From Phytophthora quininea (Eukaryota; Oomycota; Peronosporomycetes; Peronosporales; Peronosporaceae): DNA of 64,000 nt. The position numbers and the translations under genes were made by a program. The notes below the pieces were generated by a model, which did no database searches, was not told the DNA's origin, and saw only the letters and a program-made list of their open reading frames with translations. The stretch is from NCBI GenBank assembly GCA_011947345.1, contig JAAVTG010000043.1, forward strand, positions 868,001-932,000, given 5' to 3'. How positions within the stretch are numbered: the stretch's first letter is position 1; the number at the start of each line of letters is the position of its first letter. Shown piece by piece: positions 53,558 to 64,000 of this stretch.

Positions 53558-54943
53558 ATGACCAGCGTGGACGCCGACCTTCAGCGCGTGCGTGTGAAGC
53601 CCCGAGGGCGTCTCCCATCGTGATTCCTACATGAAGTGATAGCTGACAGTCTCCTCTCTATGTCAATATCTGCCTATATCCACAGATTGCGCACATCGCG
53701 GACCAGAAGGAGAAGACGGCGGCCTACAAGGCTCTCTTGGAGGAGAAGTTGCAGGATCTGTCCAGTCTCAAGGCCATCGTGGCTCACTGTACGTCCTGCA
53801 ATTGTCTAGGACCTAGTATTAAAGTCTAATGCATTTACGGCCGTCCTAGTGCTGGAGGAGGACGTGTTGCTGGTCATCTCCCGAGCGGTAGTGACCCACT
53901 TGGCCTCCGTCATCGCCGGTATGGACGTGGACGCCCACCCATGGAAGCTCGAGTTCATCTGCTTCTGTCTGGCCAAGATCAAGCCCCGAATCTTGAGTTT
54001 TGAAGAGCCCGACGTCATGTTCCGCGAGTCGCTGGCCGCCATGTACATGGACGACGAAGAGTACATTGAAGCGGCCAAAGCGCTGGCGGCCATCAACCTG
54101 GAGAGCTCTACTCGTCAGTACTCGGACGTGGAGAAGGCCGAGAAGTACGTTAAGATCGCCGAGCTGTATCTGCAGGAGGACGAGACGGTGGACGCTGAGA
54201 ACTTCATCAACCGCGCCTCGAGGTTCATCCACAATGTCAAGGACTGGGCGTTGAAACTGCGCTACCAGGTGTCCTATGCGCGCATTCTGGATTCAAAGCG
54301 CAAGTTTCTTGATGCCGCGTTGCGCTACTACGAGTTCTCGCAGTCCAAACCGGACGAGGTGGACCCGGACGACTTGCTGGAGCTGCTGGGCAAGGCTGTC
54401 ACGTGCGCCATCTTGGCCTCTGCTGGTCCGCAGCGATCGCGATTGCTCGGTACGCTCTATAAGGACGAGCGCGTTAAGAATAGCGAGTATGTAGCGATCC
54501 TCGAGAAGATGTATATGGAGCAGCTGATCCGTCGACCGGAGCTGGTGCAGTTCGAGAAGAGCTTGCTGCCGCACCAAAAGGCGGTGCTGACAAATGGCTT
54601 TACGGTGCTGGAGAACGCCTTCCTCGAGCACAACCTGCTGGCTGCCAGTCGCGTCTACAGCAGCATCTCGCTCGATGAGCTGGGGAAGCTGCTGGAGATT
54701 GATCCGGCCAGCGCGGAGCGTGTCGCGGCCACGATGATTTGCGAGGAGCGCATGAAAGGCAGCATCGACCAGCACCTGGGCTTCCTGGAGTTCGAGAACA
54801 CGGACGACGAGGTGCTGTCGGCCTTCGACACGAGGATCAGCTCCGTGTGCTTCAACGTGAACCAGTGCGCCGAGCAGATCGAGCAGCAGTATCCGGACCT
54901 CGTGCGTGCGCTCACTACGGCGGCCACGGCGACTGCTCCGTAG
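53558..54943 (+). CDS. CSN4: COP9 signalosome subunit 4
   Basis: Three exons: introns 53588-53685 (98 bp) and 53789-53849 (61 bp), both phase-consistent, giving 408 residues, the usual CSN4 length. The COP9 signalosome removes NEDD8 from cullins and so regulates CRL ubiquitin ligases. Typical segments: MDDEEYIEAAKALAAINLES, KYVKIAELYLQEDETVDAEN, INRASRFIHNV, LRYQVSYARILDSKRKFLDA, LGTLYKDERV, VLENAFLEHNLLAASRVYSS and the PCI winged-helix part VAATMICEERMKGSIDQHLG. Intact frame. The exon 1 model rests on ten codons only. Confidence 0.9.
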
Positions 54944-55878
54944 CGCTGAACGAGCCTGATGAAGCAGAGTCAATTACGCCACAGAAAATGCTAGCGACAA
55001 GTATTTCCTACACGATCTCGCCGACTTTGTTCATCACCCATGCAAGACACGGATAAGGTGAACTGATCTCGCGTGGGACCAATCCCTCGCTCGTTCGTAA
55101 ACCAAACTGCAGCCAGGCTTGGCACAAGACCGCGGGATCACCAGGAGCAAGTGATCCCCTGCTGTGCGCCGCTGCATTGTTCCCCGGCTCAGCTCCGATA
55201 TATGCGAGATTTTGATTTCCAGCGACGACTATCGAGAGTGAGCTTTCACTGACAGCCTTTCGGGCTGGAAACCAAGGAAATCATGCTCGACTAAGGAACT
55301 TAATCCAGTCAACTAGCTCGAGCAAAGCGGATAAACGCGCTGGGGGCTTTCGTCGCCCGCCTCACGCACGCGGGATCGCGCAGATCCTGCAAGGACCTTC
55401 AACTACTTTCACGCTGTAGACGACAAGATGCCCCGGCTTTCGACTGGAGACATTTTGAGTCATGATGGAAAGCACGAGAACCGAGCAGCACTCGTTGGGC
55501 AAAGGCACACGTCCAAAGCAGGAGGAACCGCGGCAGACCATCGCACGTCGAGATGGCGACCATTTCTGTAAGTGAATGGTCAGCGAGACCCCGCCAGCTC
55601 TCGTGGGTGAACTCGATATCGTCAAGTGGTCTGACTGTGCTGATCACGTGGTCTCGGAGTCGGTGGGACAGAAGCAGCTTCGACATCCTGTTGGCTCGGG
55701 CCACGCGCAGCTAGATCATTTCGCGGTGATAACGGCGCACTTTGATCTCCATGCTGCTCCCCCTCAAGGAACTCTTCCGACCACCCTGCACGATGCAACC
55801 TCCTGATCTTTTCATGCAGTCCGAGCTCGACCAAACTCCCCGGCAAGAGAGTTTACTTCCGGTTTTTCCTCATCCGCG
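54944..55878. other. Intergenic region upstream of BT1 copy 1
   Basis: No supported gene. Its last ~190 bases resemble the region just upstream of BT1 copy 2 (shared ATCCTGTTGG and GCCACGCGC), so the duplication included the promoter area. Confidence 0.45.
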
Positions 55879-57564
55879 ATGAGCTCTCCAACCTCCGTCG
55901 ACCGCACCTCGCACTCGCTCGTCGAACCAGACGCCAAACACGTCCAGAAGTTGGAGTCCCCGGCCGATTTCTACAACAACCTCAAGTCTCCGGTCGACCT
56001 CGAAGATGGCGCTCTTCGACCGGGTGGCCCCCGGCGTCGCTGTACTCGCGTCAAAACTTGGGGTTGGCTGCTCACCAAATCTCGGTTGCAGTCGTCTACG
56101 GGTCCATATCGGGCGTCATCTACTCGGTGCTCAATAACTACCTCAACATGAGTGCCGTACTGGTCGCCACCGCCACCGCCTTGGTCAAGGTCCCCACGCT
56201 CTTCGAGTGTTCACCGGTCTCATCTCCGACTGCTATCCAATCTGCGGATACCGACGACGCCCGTACATGGTGGGTGGTTGGGCGATGGCCTTCGTGTGCT
56301 GCTTGATCATGGCCGTGACTCCTCTCGGTGATCCCTACTATGGTGATTCGTCTCTGGAAGACATCCCAGAGAGCGAGTGGACAACCGAGCAGCAGGCGAT
56401 GATCAACTACGACGCCCCACATCGTGTGAAGCTCATTATCCTCTTCATGCTGGCTCACTTGGGCACGATCGTCGCGTACGGCGCAGCCGACGGCTATTTG
56501 GTCGAATTGGCTCAACGCGAGCCGGAAAACATCGCGGCACGATCCAGACGGATATCGCCATCGTCAGTGCGATCGCCGGCATCCTGACCGCCTTCATGAC
56601 GGGCATCGGCCTCAACAGTGAGGCGTACGGAGGCTCGTTCTCCTGGGATATGACGTTCGGCGGGGTCATGGGCGTGTGCGCCGCCTTCTCCCTCGTCACG
56701 ATTCCGCTGTGTTGGTTCTGCGTGACCGAGGAGAAGGCGCCGGCTCAGCCTACCGGGAAGTTCTTCGCCTACTTGTACGACTTCATGCAGTACCGCGTGA
56801 TCTACCAAGTGCTCGCCTTCCGGTTCTTCACGCGCATCTTCTCCAACTTCTCGGTCACCGCCGCCAGCAAGATCAAGAGCATCTGGTCAAATGTCGAGCC
56901 GCTCAATGACGGTATTGCTAGCATGATCTCGTCCTTCATTGGTTTTGTCGCCGTGTGGGCGGTTCGCAAGTGGGGTTTGCACTGGAGCTGGCGCTGGGTC
57001 GTTGTGATCTGCCAGATCGCCGTTGTCTTCATCGACTGCTTCCCAACCTTCTTCACGATCTGGGACGTCTACCGGAGCCAGTGGTTCTGGCTCGGTGTGC
57101 CGTTGTTGGCTGAAGTCCCCAGCAGCATTGGCGACCTGATCTCCAAACTCTTCGTCATCGAGATTGCTGAGCCGGGCAGCGAGGCTACGATCATGGGGCT
57201 GATCATCACCATCAACAACATCGGCACGCCCTTCTCCACCGTCATCTACAAGTCGATCGACGCGACTTCGCCATCACCGCCAAGGACATCAAGAAGGACA
57301 CACACGAGGTGCGGATGGACGTCACATACGCCTATTTGATCGCCTACGCGTTCAACTTGGCCTCGATTATTCTTTGTGCTCTGGCTGCCTCGCCAGAAGG
57401 ACCACACCCACGAACTGAAGCGCACCGGCGGCAAGAGCAAACTCATGGGCAACCTCACGATCGCCTACATCTTGTTTGGATTCTTCTGGACGGTGCTGAC
57501 CAACTGCCTCACTTTGTCGACCAAGACGAGTTGCCTGCGCATTGCTGGTGGAACTGGTTGTTAA
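55879..57564 (+). CDS. BT1-family (folate-biopterin) transporter, copy 1, frame-shifted
   Basis: Multi-pass transporter of the BT1 family (related to MFS), expanded in oomycetes; substrates could be folates, pterins or other small molecules. Begins MSSPTSVDRTSHSLVEP. Segments: YGSISGVIYSVLNNYLNMSA, VFTGLISDCYPICGYRRRPY, DPYYGDSSLEDIPESEWTTE, GLNSEAYGGSFSWDMTF, FWLGVPLLAEVPSSIGDLIS, TIMGLIITINNIGTPFS; ends LTLSTKTSCLRIAGGTGC. At least five frame changes (near 56030, 56195, 56535, 57265, 57385), each restored by one base, mostly C, on comparison with the intact copy at 63038. Either a consensus-error hotspot or a decaying copy. Confidence 0.75.
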
Positions 57565-57691
57565 GTCGGTCGATCGACACAGACCAGAGTTGCTGCGTTC
57601 CTTGTCGAAAAATGAAATGAATTCAACGCAATTACATCGAGACTTGCTAGACCTTGTTCACTACACTAGACAATATCTATCGACGAGCAGT

Positions 57692-58875
57692 TTAGTTGCG
57701 CTTCCTGGTGTTGCATTTCGTGGTAGTCGAAGTAGCCGTGGTAGTGGAAGGCGCGGTTGCAGAGCTGCCAGCAACAGATGTGGCGTCGGCCTCTCCTTCG
57801 ACGGAGGCTGAAGAAGTACTCGGATCATAGGTTTCTTCCTCCTGCGAAGTAGAGGGGGCACTTGTCTCCTCGCTCACGTACGACGCAGCGGAGGCCGCCA
57901 CACTGGACTCCCCATCCGAGCTGGACGCAGGTGCCGTCGTCTCATCACTGGTGGCACTGGTGGTCGTGGACGTTGCCCAACTGGAAGTAGTGACAGCGGA
58001 CCCTGTGCTGCTTGAAGTCGTGGAGGCGCAGACCCATTGCCGCTTGAAGTCGTGGACGCGACCGTCGACGCCGCTGTGGTCGAGTTCGACGACGTGCTCG
58101 TTGCCGTCGACACGTCTTCGTTCACATGGATGTCGCTCTCCGAGTACTGGCATAGAGGGTCCTTGATACCGTCGCCTAGTTCCGTCGGCTCGCCATCTTC
58201 ATTGCCCTCCGACCAACCGCACACAACATACCCATCGTCGTCCGATGAGATCCAAATGTTGCTCAAGGTGGCTTCGTCTCCGTAGTTGTCGTTCACCGTC
58301 ACAATGCTCACGCTCGGGTTCACGGCGTACACGTTCGACACCGTGACGAAGCGCTGCTTGTCACCGCAAGTGCCGCACGATCGATAGAGCTTGCCGAACG
58401 TCTCGGCGTAGAAGCCGTCGATCTTGACGGTGCCGTAGCCATTGTGCTGAATCACCTTGTCGTCGGCATTGCGAGCACCGCCACCGGTGACCGTCGACAC
58501 GCTAGAGGCCGACCCGCCCTTGATACTGAGAGCGTCCTCGCAGACGTCGTCCCACCAAACGTTCTCGATAGTGCAGTCCGAGTCATCGCAGTGGACGCCT
58601 TCCATTTGGTCGGCACCGATGATGACATTCTTGAGGGTGCCGCCGGCCTCGACGAGGAACACGGCCGTGGACGACCCGCTCTCCTCCTGACCCTCGCACG
58701 TGATGTCAGAGCGCTGGTAGGTCTTGAGACCACCGTCGAACGTCTCGCCGGCAGCGACCGTGTAGGGCTCCGTGTAGTAGACGTCGCCTTGACTGGTGGG
58801 CCACGTTCCATCGGGAACGGAGGCAGCGGCAGTGGTAGCGACCATGAGGGCAGCGGCGATGACGATCTTGACCAT
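57692..58875 (-). CDS. Pectate lyase, polysaccharide lyase family 3, with Ser/Thr-rich tail
   Basis: Cleaves de-esterified pectin in plant cell walls. Signal peptide MVKIVIAAALMVATTAAA from the ATG at 58875. PL3 segments: FDGGLKTYQRS, LKNVIIGADQMEGVHCDD, CTIENVWWDDVCEDALSIKG, GGGARNADDKVIQHNGYGTV, FGKLYRSCGTCGDK. The ~120-residue C-terminal tail is Ser/Thr/Ala/Glu-rich, in two frames joined near 58030 where one base is missing. An oomycete core promoter stands at 58921-58938. Second plant-wall lyase class in the window. Confidence 0.88.
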
Positions 58876-58920
58876 TGTGCAAATACTCGCTTGACTTGGT
58901 TTTGGTTGCCGTCGACGATG

Positions 58921-58938
58921 GAAGTTCGAGAATGAAGT
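58921..58938 (-). promoter_or_regulatory. Oomycete Inr-FPR core promoter of the PL3 pectate lyase
   Basis: The minus strand reads ACTTCATTCTCGAACTTC, a close match to GCTCATTYYNCAWTTT, about 50 bases upstream of the ATG at 58875. Confidence 0.55.
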
Positions 58939-59984
58939 CTTTGACGGTGACGCCGAGGCGGCTCGACTGCCCCCGTTGATCCGTTCGTACTGTCGAAGGA
59001 CACCAGAGACCGCGGCGATGATCGGCTGAGATTGAGGCGCATGTTGCTGCTGCTCCATGACACGCTTCATGACCAAACGCCACACGATGGCGGCCTTCGT
59101 TAGTCGCCTCCCACCCAGCTTGTTTGAGGGAACTGCGCGCGCGTGTGGACCTGTTCAACGACGAAAGTCAGCGCCGCAAAAAAATGGACGAATCGACTAC
59201 CGATTGCAGCGTACTAGCGAAAGCTATGCGCTTAGACCGTCCGTCGTGTGTCGGGCAACGAGAGCTGCTCGGGAACCTCTTAAGGCATGGGCATCTAAAG
59301 CGCGGAGACTTTCGCATTCGACTAAAAGAAACTAACGCGATGGTCGACCGTTTAATTAAATCGAGTAAAGAGTCGAAATGCACTCGAAGCTCGAAGCCTG
59401 CACCAGCTGCAGCAGCGGAAGGGCCGTGACGGCGACCACACAATATGCGTCAGCTGTGACTACTCTTAAGTCTGCAGATAATATCGACCCACGAACTCCT
59501 CTACAGGATCCTACGCGCGGATCAGGACAGCACCGGCACCAGAAGCAGGTCGCTAACACTTCTGTGTGTCATCTAACGTAAACCCAACAGCCAGCTTGCC
59601 TCGCTGAAAATGCGCATGCGCTCCGCTGGGCGTTTTGCTACGTGTACGTCCATGCTGCCATGTTTCGACTGACTCGACGGGATCTGCTTGCACCCGAACA
59701 GCTTCTGCACGCTGCTTGTCGAGACCCAGCTTTAATCGCTTTTATAAGACGGATGCTGATCGATTGGATAGCAACAATCGAGCTCGCCAGCTCTTAACCG
59801 ATTGGGTGTGCTCCAGTCGAGTTGGAACTCGCCAATCGACTCGGGACCGTCTCAACACTTGCCCGACCAGAGAAATGCTCCGACGCGGGTCTCCATCCAA
59901 CAGCTCGCAGCAGCTTGCAGTGCCAGGTCATCTCTAAAGCATGTTTTCAGGCGAAAAGTAATGTATTCCACAAAAACTTCAACA
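58939..59984. other. Region between PL3 and kinase genes, with a possible small gene
   Basis: A plus-strand frame at 59124-59429 contains LRELRARVDLFNDESQRRKK and LKRGDFRIRLKETNAMVDRL, which look like real helical protein, ending in a Ser/Pro/Ala tail. A possible N-terminus (MAAFVSRLPPSLFE) lies in another frame at about 59087. Not recognised and unconfirmed. Confidence 0.35.
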
Positions 59985-62126
59985 ATGCCCGCAAACCTTT
60001 TTTCTTCAGTATCTGATAATGGAGCCACCGACGCTCTCGCAGCTTCCCGTCCCTCGCTTGCAGACCCCCTGGGCGATGTGCTCACAGCTATCCAGCGCCT
60101 GACGCCGCTCATGGCCGAGGCCGAGCCGCTCTGCACGCGTGAGTCATCGTCTGCTGCGACTGTCCCGATACCTGCAAACCAAGGCCCAGGTCCCCACTGT
60201 TGTGCTGGACAAGTTCCTCTGGCAGGCGTTCAGACTCCACGACTTTCTGAGTAAATTTTGCAATAAAAACTCGTCACGCGGCTCGTGTGCAGCCGCAAGC
60301 TGCTGGAGCAGACGCGCAGTCTCCACCGGGAGCTGGACGCCGTCACTGCTTTACTGGAAGACTCGGCACTAGCTGAGGACTGGGAGACGCAGTGGCAGCA
60401 GGACAGGACGCTGCTCCGGCAGGGCTGGGACAGCCTGCGGCAGGACCGCGCCAGACTGGTGGCCGAACTGCTGGACACCTCGTCTCAGATCGAGGCCATG
60501 GTGCTGCTCAAGTGCGAGAAGGAGACGTACTTTGCCAAGTACTCGGCCGACGAGCTGGAGCTGCTGAACGCCGTGTTCGGCTACGCTGCCAGTCTATCCC
60601 ATGCAGAGGTTCCTCATGTGCCCAGGTGGTTCATTCCTCCTCATGAAGTGGACTTTGCTGGGACTCCGTTCAGCAAAGGGGCTTTCGGGTCGGTGCATCA
60701 CGGCACGTGGCTGGATGCTCGGGTGGTGGTCAAGAGGATGCTGACGCCCGTAGACAACGAGCAGGATCGCAAGATTTTCATGAACGAGATCCGCATTTGG
60801 TACTATCTCAATTACCCACACGTGGTGAAGCTGCACGGCGCCTGCCACGTCGGGCAGCCGTTTTTCGTATGTGAATTCGCATCCAACGGCATTTTGACGG
60901 ATTTCCTAGCGAGGAAAGAGCGAGAAGGACACAATGTGCTGTGGCAGAAACTGTATGAAGTCGCGATGGGGCTGCACTTCCTGCACGAACGCAACGTTAC
61001 CCACGGAGATCTGAAAGGGAACAATATTCTGGTCGGTGCAGATGGTTTGGCGAAACTCACAGATTTCGGTCTCAGTTCGATCCTAACGGCGTCAACAGAA
61101 CCGACGCTGATGGAGGGTACTATGGGCGCCCTTCGATGGAAAGCTCCCGAAATCCTGAACGGCTCCAGCGGACCGTCCTATCCTGCCGATATTTACTCGT
61201 TCGGAATGAGCATTATTGAAGCGGCAACCCACGCCTTGCCGTGGGGAAATGAAATGCCAGACAGCGCTGTCCGCTTTCACGTAGTGAAGAAGCGGGCCCT
61301 ACCAGCTAGGCCTAGCTGTCTAACAGACGAGCAGTGGGAACTCGTTCAAAGTATGTGCGCGTTTGAGCCACTGGAGCGACCACCAATTGTTGTTGTGCTT
61401 GAGAAACTCAAGCAATTTGCTGACAAGGAGCTTAATGAAGGGTTTGACGACTTGAGCACTGCGGCTGGTAGTAGTTTCGCGAGCTATCACAGCGAGAATT
61501 CCGTGAGTGCCACATCGTCGAACTACGTTAGTGCTGCTTTAGCACGGAGCTACAATTCCCGGATGGGTTCGGCAACCACATCTTCTGTCAGTAGCAAGAC
61601 ATTCTCTTCAAGCGCGAGTAGTAGTAACACGATAACTGGAGACGATCCGATGGCAATACTTGACGTTCAAGAGGTAAGACTTGCAGATTGTTTTGCGAAG
61701 GGTTGGAATATCCGTTCTTACGATTTATGAGGGCAGTATTTGGACGTGCTTGCGGACTTGGTCGATGTTCAATGTGAGATCATCGACGAAACTTGCCAGC
61801 AAGCGAAAAGCTCGGCGTTAGCAGAACCTGAGGAGTTTATTGCGAAAAGGTTTGTATGCTGTGCACTACCGGTTTGGTGGCCTAATCATTATAACTCACA
61901 TGACAAACGATGAGCTAGATACGACGATCGAATGCGCGGACTTCGCGCTGAGTGGCTTACAAGGAACCACATAACGCAAGACACTGTCACTAATTGCATG
62001 TTGATATACGAAGGTAACGCCCAGCTCCAACAAGCAAAACGTGCTTTCCGCAGGAAGCTTGAGGAGCATGCGTCGGAGGCTGTGCAGATCTTCGACGGCA
62101 AGGTTGATCCAGCCAGAGCGTTCTGA
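59985..62126 (+). CDS. TKL-type protein kinase with helical N-terminal domain
   Basis: N-terminal exon MPANLFSSVSDNGATDAL, then helices (VSHRLLRLSRYLQTKAQ, LLEQTRSLHRELDAVTALLE) resembling the helical bundle of plant and MLKL-type TKL kinases. Kinase domain near 60650-61430: glycine loop FSKGAFGSVHHG, Lys in ARVVVKRM, catalytic loop THGDLKGNNIL (no Arg before Asp, so non-RD), DFG in LTDFGLSS, KAPEIL, DIYSFGMSIIEAATHALPWG. A Ser-rich stretch follows. Introns at 61674-61736 and 61850-61918; the first junctions (60140-60290) need an intron beginning GTAAATTTTG and one frame change. A C-terminal helical end (LQQAKRAFRRKLEEHASEAV) follows the kinase. Probably a signalling kinase; substrates unknown. 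Confidence 0.78.
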
Positions 62127-63037
62127 GGTGAGATAGTGATCGCGGTACCTTTCTATCGGGAAGTGTTGGGAACGAAGTGTTTTAGCTGTGAGCAAGAATT
62201 TGGCCACCATGGTTTTGACCTGCTTGCCGCAGTCCGCGATCGTTGTCATCGCCATTCGAACGTGTGCAATGTTTCAAGTTGCCTTTTGCCTTCACTTTCG
62301 TGAGATGGGACGCCAAGACTGCAAGATCCAATTCAAGTTTTGTGCGTCGTCGACTTGGTGGCATTACCAGTGATGAGGTCGTGGCTGGAACTGCAGAATT
62401 TCGACGATGTAGTTACTGTCAATTTCCCCAAGATCAGTGGACGTTGTGGCACCTCACGCGGAAGTCAAGCGGAACGTGACATTATTTACCAGACAAAGGA
62501 GTGCATTGACATTGAGACACTTTCGTCTACATTGCAATCGTCCAGCGCGTGTCTGCAGACCTCCACCATAACCTGGCTCAAGCACAAGTTAACCTACGCA
62601 TGACATGTCATTTCGTGATCAGGCGATGCCACGGGATCTGCGACGCGATGCAATAACGAGCGGAGACCTGCCTTGACGATCCTGGCAAGCAGCAGCTATG
62701 GGCGATCCAAGTTATCTCGCAGTCCGCAATTCTGCAGGATGGTGTCAACAGCCCCAGCTAGCTGGAGAGGAAGCGTGGTTGATGGACGACCAATCGATGA
62801 CATCTTTGCAGTGGTTGATGTGGAAGATCGGCCTGCTGCTCTTTTCCGAAGATAAGCGAGATCAGGTCGCTTGGACGGAGCGATCCTGTTGGTGCGAGCC
62901 ACGCGCCACGTGCAACTAGTGCAAGCAATTCGCCGCGACTGAGCACGGCCGCCACGGTCTCCGCCACGGATCATGTGGACCGGGTGTCATCGAGTTTGGG
63001 GTCATCGGACCCACTTCCGGTTTCACCTGCTCGAGCC
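62127..63037. other. Intergenic region upstream of BT1 copy 2
   Basis: Only short unsupported frames. The last ~180 bases are similar to those before BT1 copy 1. Confidence 0.45.
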
Positions 63038-64000
63038 ATGAGCTCTCCAACCTCCGCTGATCGCACCTCGCACTCGCTCGTCGAACCAGGCACCAAACAT
63101 CTCCACAAGTTGCAGTCCCCGAGCGCGTTCTACAATGACCTGAAATCTCCGACGGAGCTGGAAGGCGGAGCACTCCGAGCTGGCGCTCCACCGACGTCAC
63201 TGTACTCCCGTCAAAACCTGGGACTGGCGGCGCATCAGGCCTCGGTTGCAATCGTTTACGGGTCCATTTCGGGCGTTATCTACTCGGTGCTCAACAACTA
63301 CCTCAACATGAGTGCCGTACTGGTCGCCACCGCCACCGCCTTGGTCAAAGTTCCTCATGGTCTCCGAGTCTTCACCGGAGTCATCTCCGACTGCTATCCG
63401 ATCTTTGGCTACCGACGACGTCCGTACATGGTTTTTGGCTGGTCAATGGCTTTCGTGTGCTGTCTGATCATGGCTGTGCTTCCGCTGGGCGACCCATACT
63501 ATGGTGATTCGTCACTGGAAGACATCCCGGAGGGTGAGTGGACAACCGAGCAGCAGGCGATGATCAACTACGACGCCCCACATCGTGGAGTGAGGCTCAT
63601 TATCCTCTTCATGTTGGCTCATCTAGGCACGATTATTGCATACGGAGCTTCCGACGGCTATTTAGTCGAGTTGGCCCAACGCGAGCCCGTAGCGATCCGC
63701 GGAACTCTCCAGACGGACGTGGCGATTCTGACCGCTGTCAGTGGCATTTTAACGTCGTTTATGACGGGCATCGGCCTCAACAGTGAGGCGTACGGAGGCT
63801 CGTTCTCCTGGGATATGACATTCCAAGGCGTCATGGGCGTCTGTGCTGCGTTTGCGCTGGTGACGATCCCGCTCTCTTGGTTCTGTGTGACGGAGGAGAA
63901 GGAACCAGGCCAACCTGCGGGGCCGTTCTTCGCCTACTTGTACGACTTTATCCAGTACCGCGTCATCTACCAAGTGCTCGCCTTCCGCTTCTTCACTCAG
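63038..64000 (+). CDS. BT1-family (folate-biopterin) transporter, copy 2, intact but cut by the window end
   Basis: Reads open from the ATG at 63038 to the last base (321 codons) with no frame change. MSSPTSADRTSHSLVEP at the start is almost that of copy 1. YGSISGVIYSVLNNYLNMSA, KVPHGLRVFTGVISDCYPIF, YRRRPYMVFGWSMAF, GLNSEAYGGSFSWDMTF and FCVTEEKEPGQP follow the family. Some segments are identical in DNA to copy 1 while the flanks differ. The remaining ~40% lies beyond the window. Confidence 0.85.
   Translation, partial: MSSPTSADRTSHSLVEPGTKHLHKLQSPSAFYNDLKSPTELEGGALRAGAPPTSLYSRQNLGLAAHQASVAIVYGSISGVIYSVLNNYLNMSAVLVATATALVKVPHGLRVFTGVISDCYPIFGYRRRPYMVFGWSMAFVCCLIMAVLPLGDPYYGDSSLEDIPEGEWTTEQQAMINYDAPHRGVRLIILFMLAHLGTIIAYGASDGYLVELAQREPVAIRGTLQTDVAILTAVSGILTSFMTGIGLNSEAYGGSFSWDMTFQGVMGVCAAFALVTIPLSWFCVTEEKEPGQPAGPFFAYLYDFIQYRVIYQVLAFRFFTQ

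Noticed and set aside
61896..62255. 119-codon minus-strand ORF at the kinase 3' end
   Set aside because: Antisense to the last kinase exon and intron; no support.

Overview
The window reads as nuclear DNA of an oomycete, most likely Phytophthora or a close relative. Supporting signs are GC-rich compact genes, GT-AG introns of about 55-70 bp, oomycete-style core promoters (TCATTYYNCAA(C/T)T near 55-100 bp upstream of starts), and a plant-pathogen secretome: an NLP-type necrosis protein, tandem pectin lyase, PL3 pectate lyase, a WY-like effector candidate, and BT1-family transporters. No rRNA, tRNA or CRISPR array was seen.

Layout: 0.2-7.0 kb holds a PH/FYVE-like type III-beta phosphatidylinositol 4-kinase converging on a kinesin-like protein whose nucleotide-binding motifs are degraded. 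7.1-22.7 kb is rich in secreted and surface proteins: a TMEM198-like membrane protein, WY-like effector candidate, divergent Fe-ADH, NLP, secreted HAD phosphatase, double-domain pectin lyase, RCC1-IPT protein, GPI-type astacin and a Ser/Thr-rich GPI protein. 23.1-32.1 kb has two members of a large membrane-protein family flanking a BUB3 / TRPC4AP-like divergent pair. 32.7-36.8 kb holds a small basic protein, LSM3, an AIR1/2-like zinc-knuckle protein and a six-exon Tubby gene. 37-40 kb is sparse and carries small secreted peptides and remnants. 40.2-44.9 kb has two more tandem members of the membrane family. 47-48.9 kb is a repeat-rich surface protein related to the small one at 39.7 kb. 49.3-54.9 kb holds a discoidin-like secreted protein, FAM184-like coiled coil and CSN4. 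55.9-64 kb holds a BT1 transporter, PL3 pectate lyase, TKL kinase and a second BT1 copy that runs off the end.

Many conserved genes are interrupted by frame changes that look like one missing base, usually in a G or C run, with strong homology resuming at once in the next frame. I treat these mostly as consensus errors and annotate one gene across them. A few genes (pectin lyase, NLP, HAD phosphatase, TRPC4AP-like, second BT1 copy) are free of them. The most novel-looking items are (1) a four-member membrane family ending in SC(A/S)I-x-C, and (2) a two-member type I membrane family sharing a juxtamembrane SF-x-SGD motif, a cytoplasmic IFT-x-D-KNS-x-L tail and an identical 17-base core promoter.
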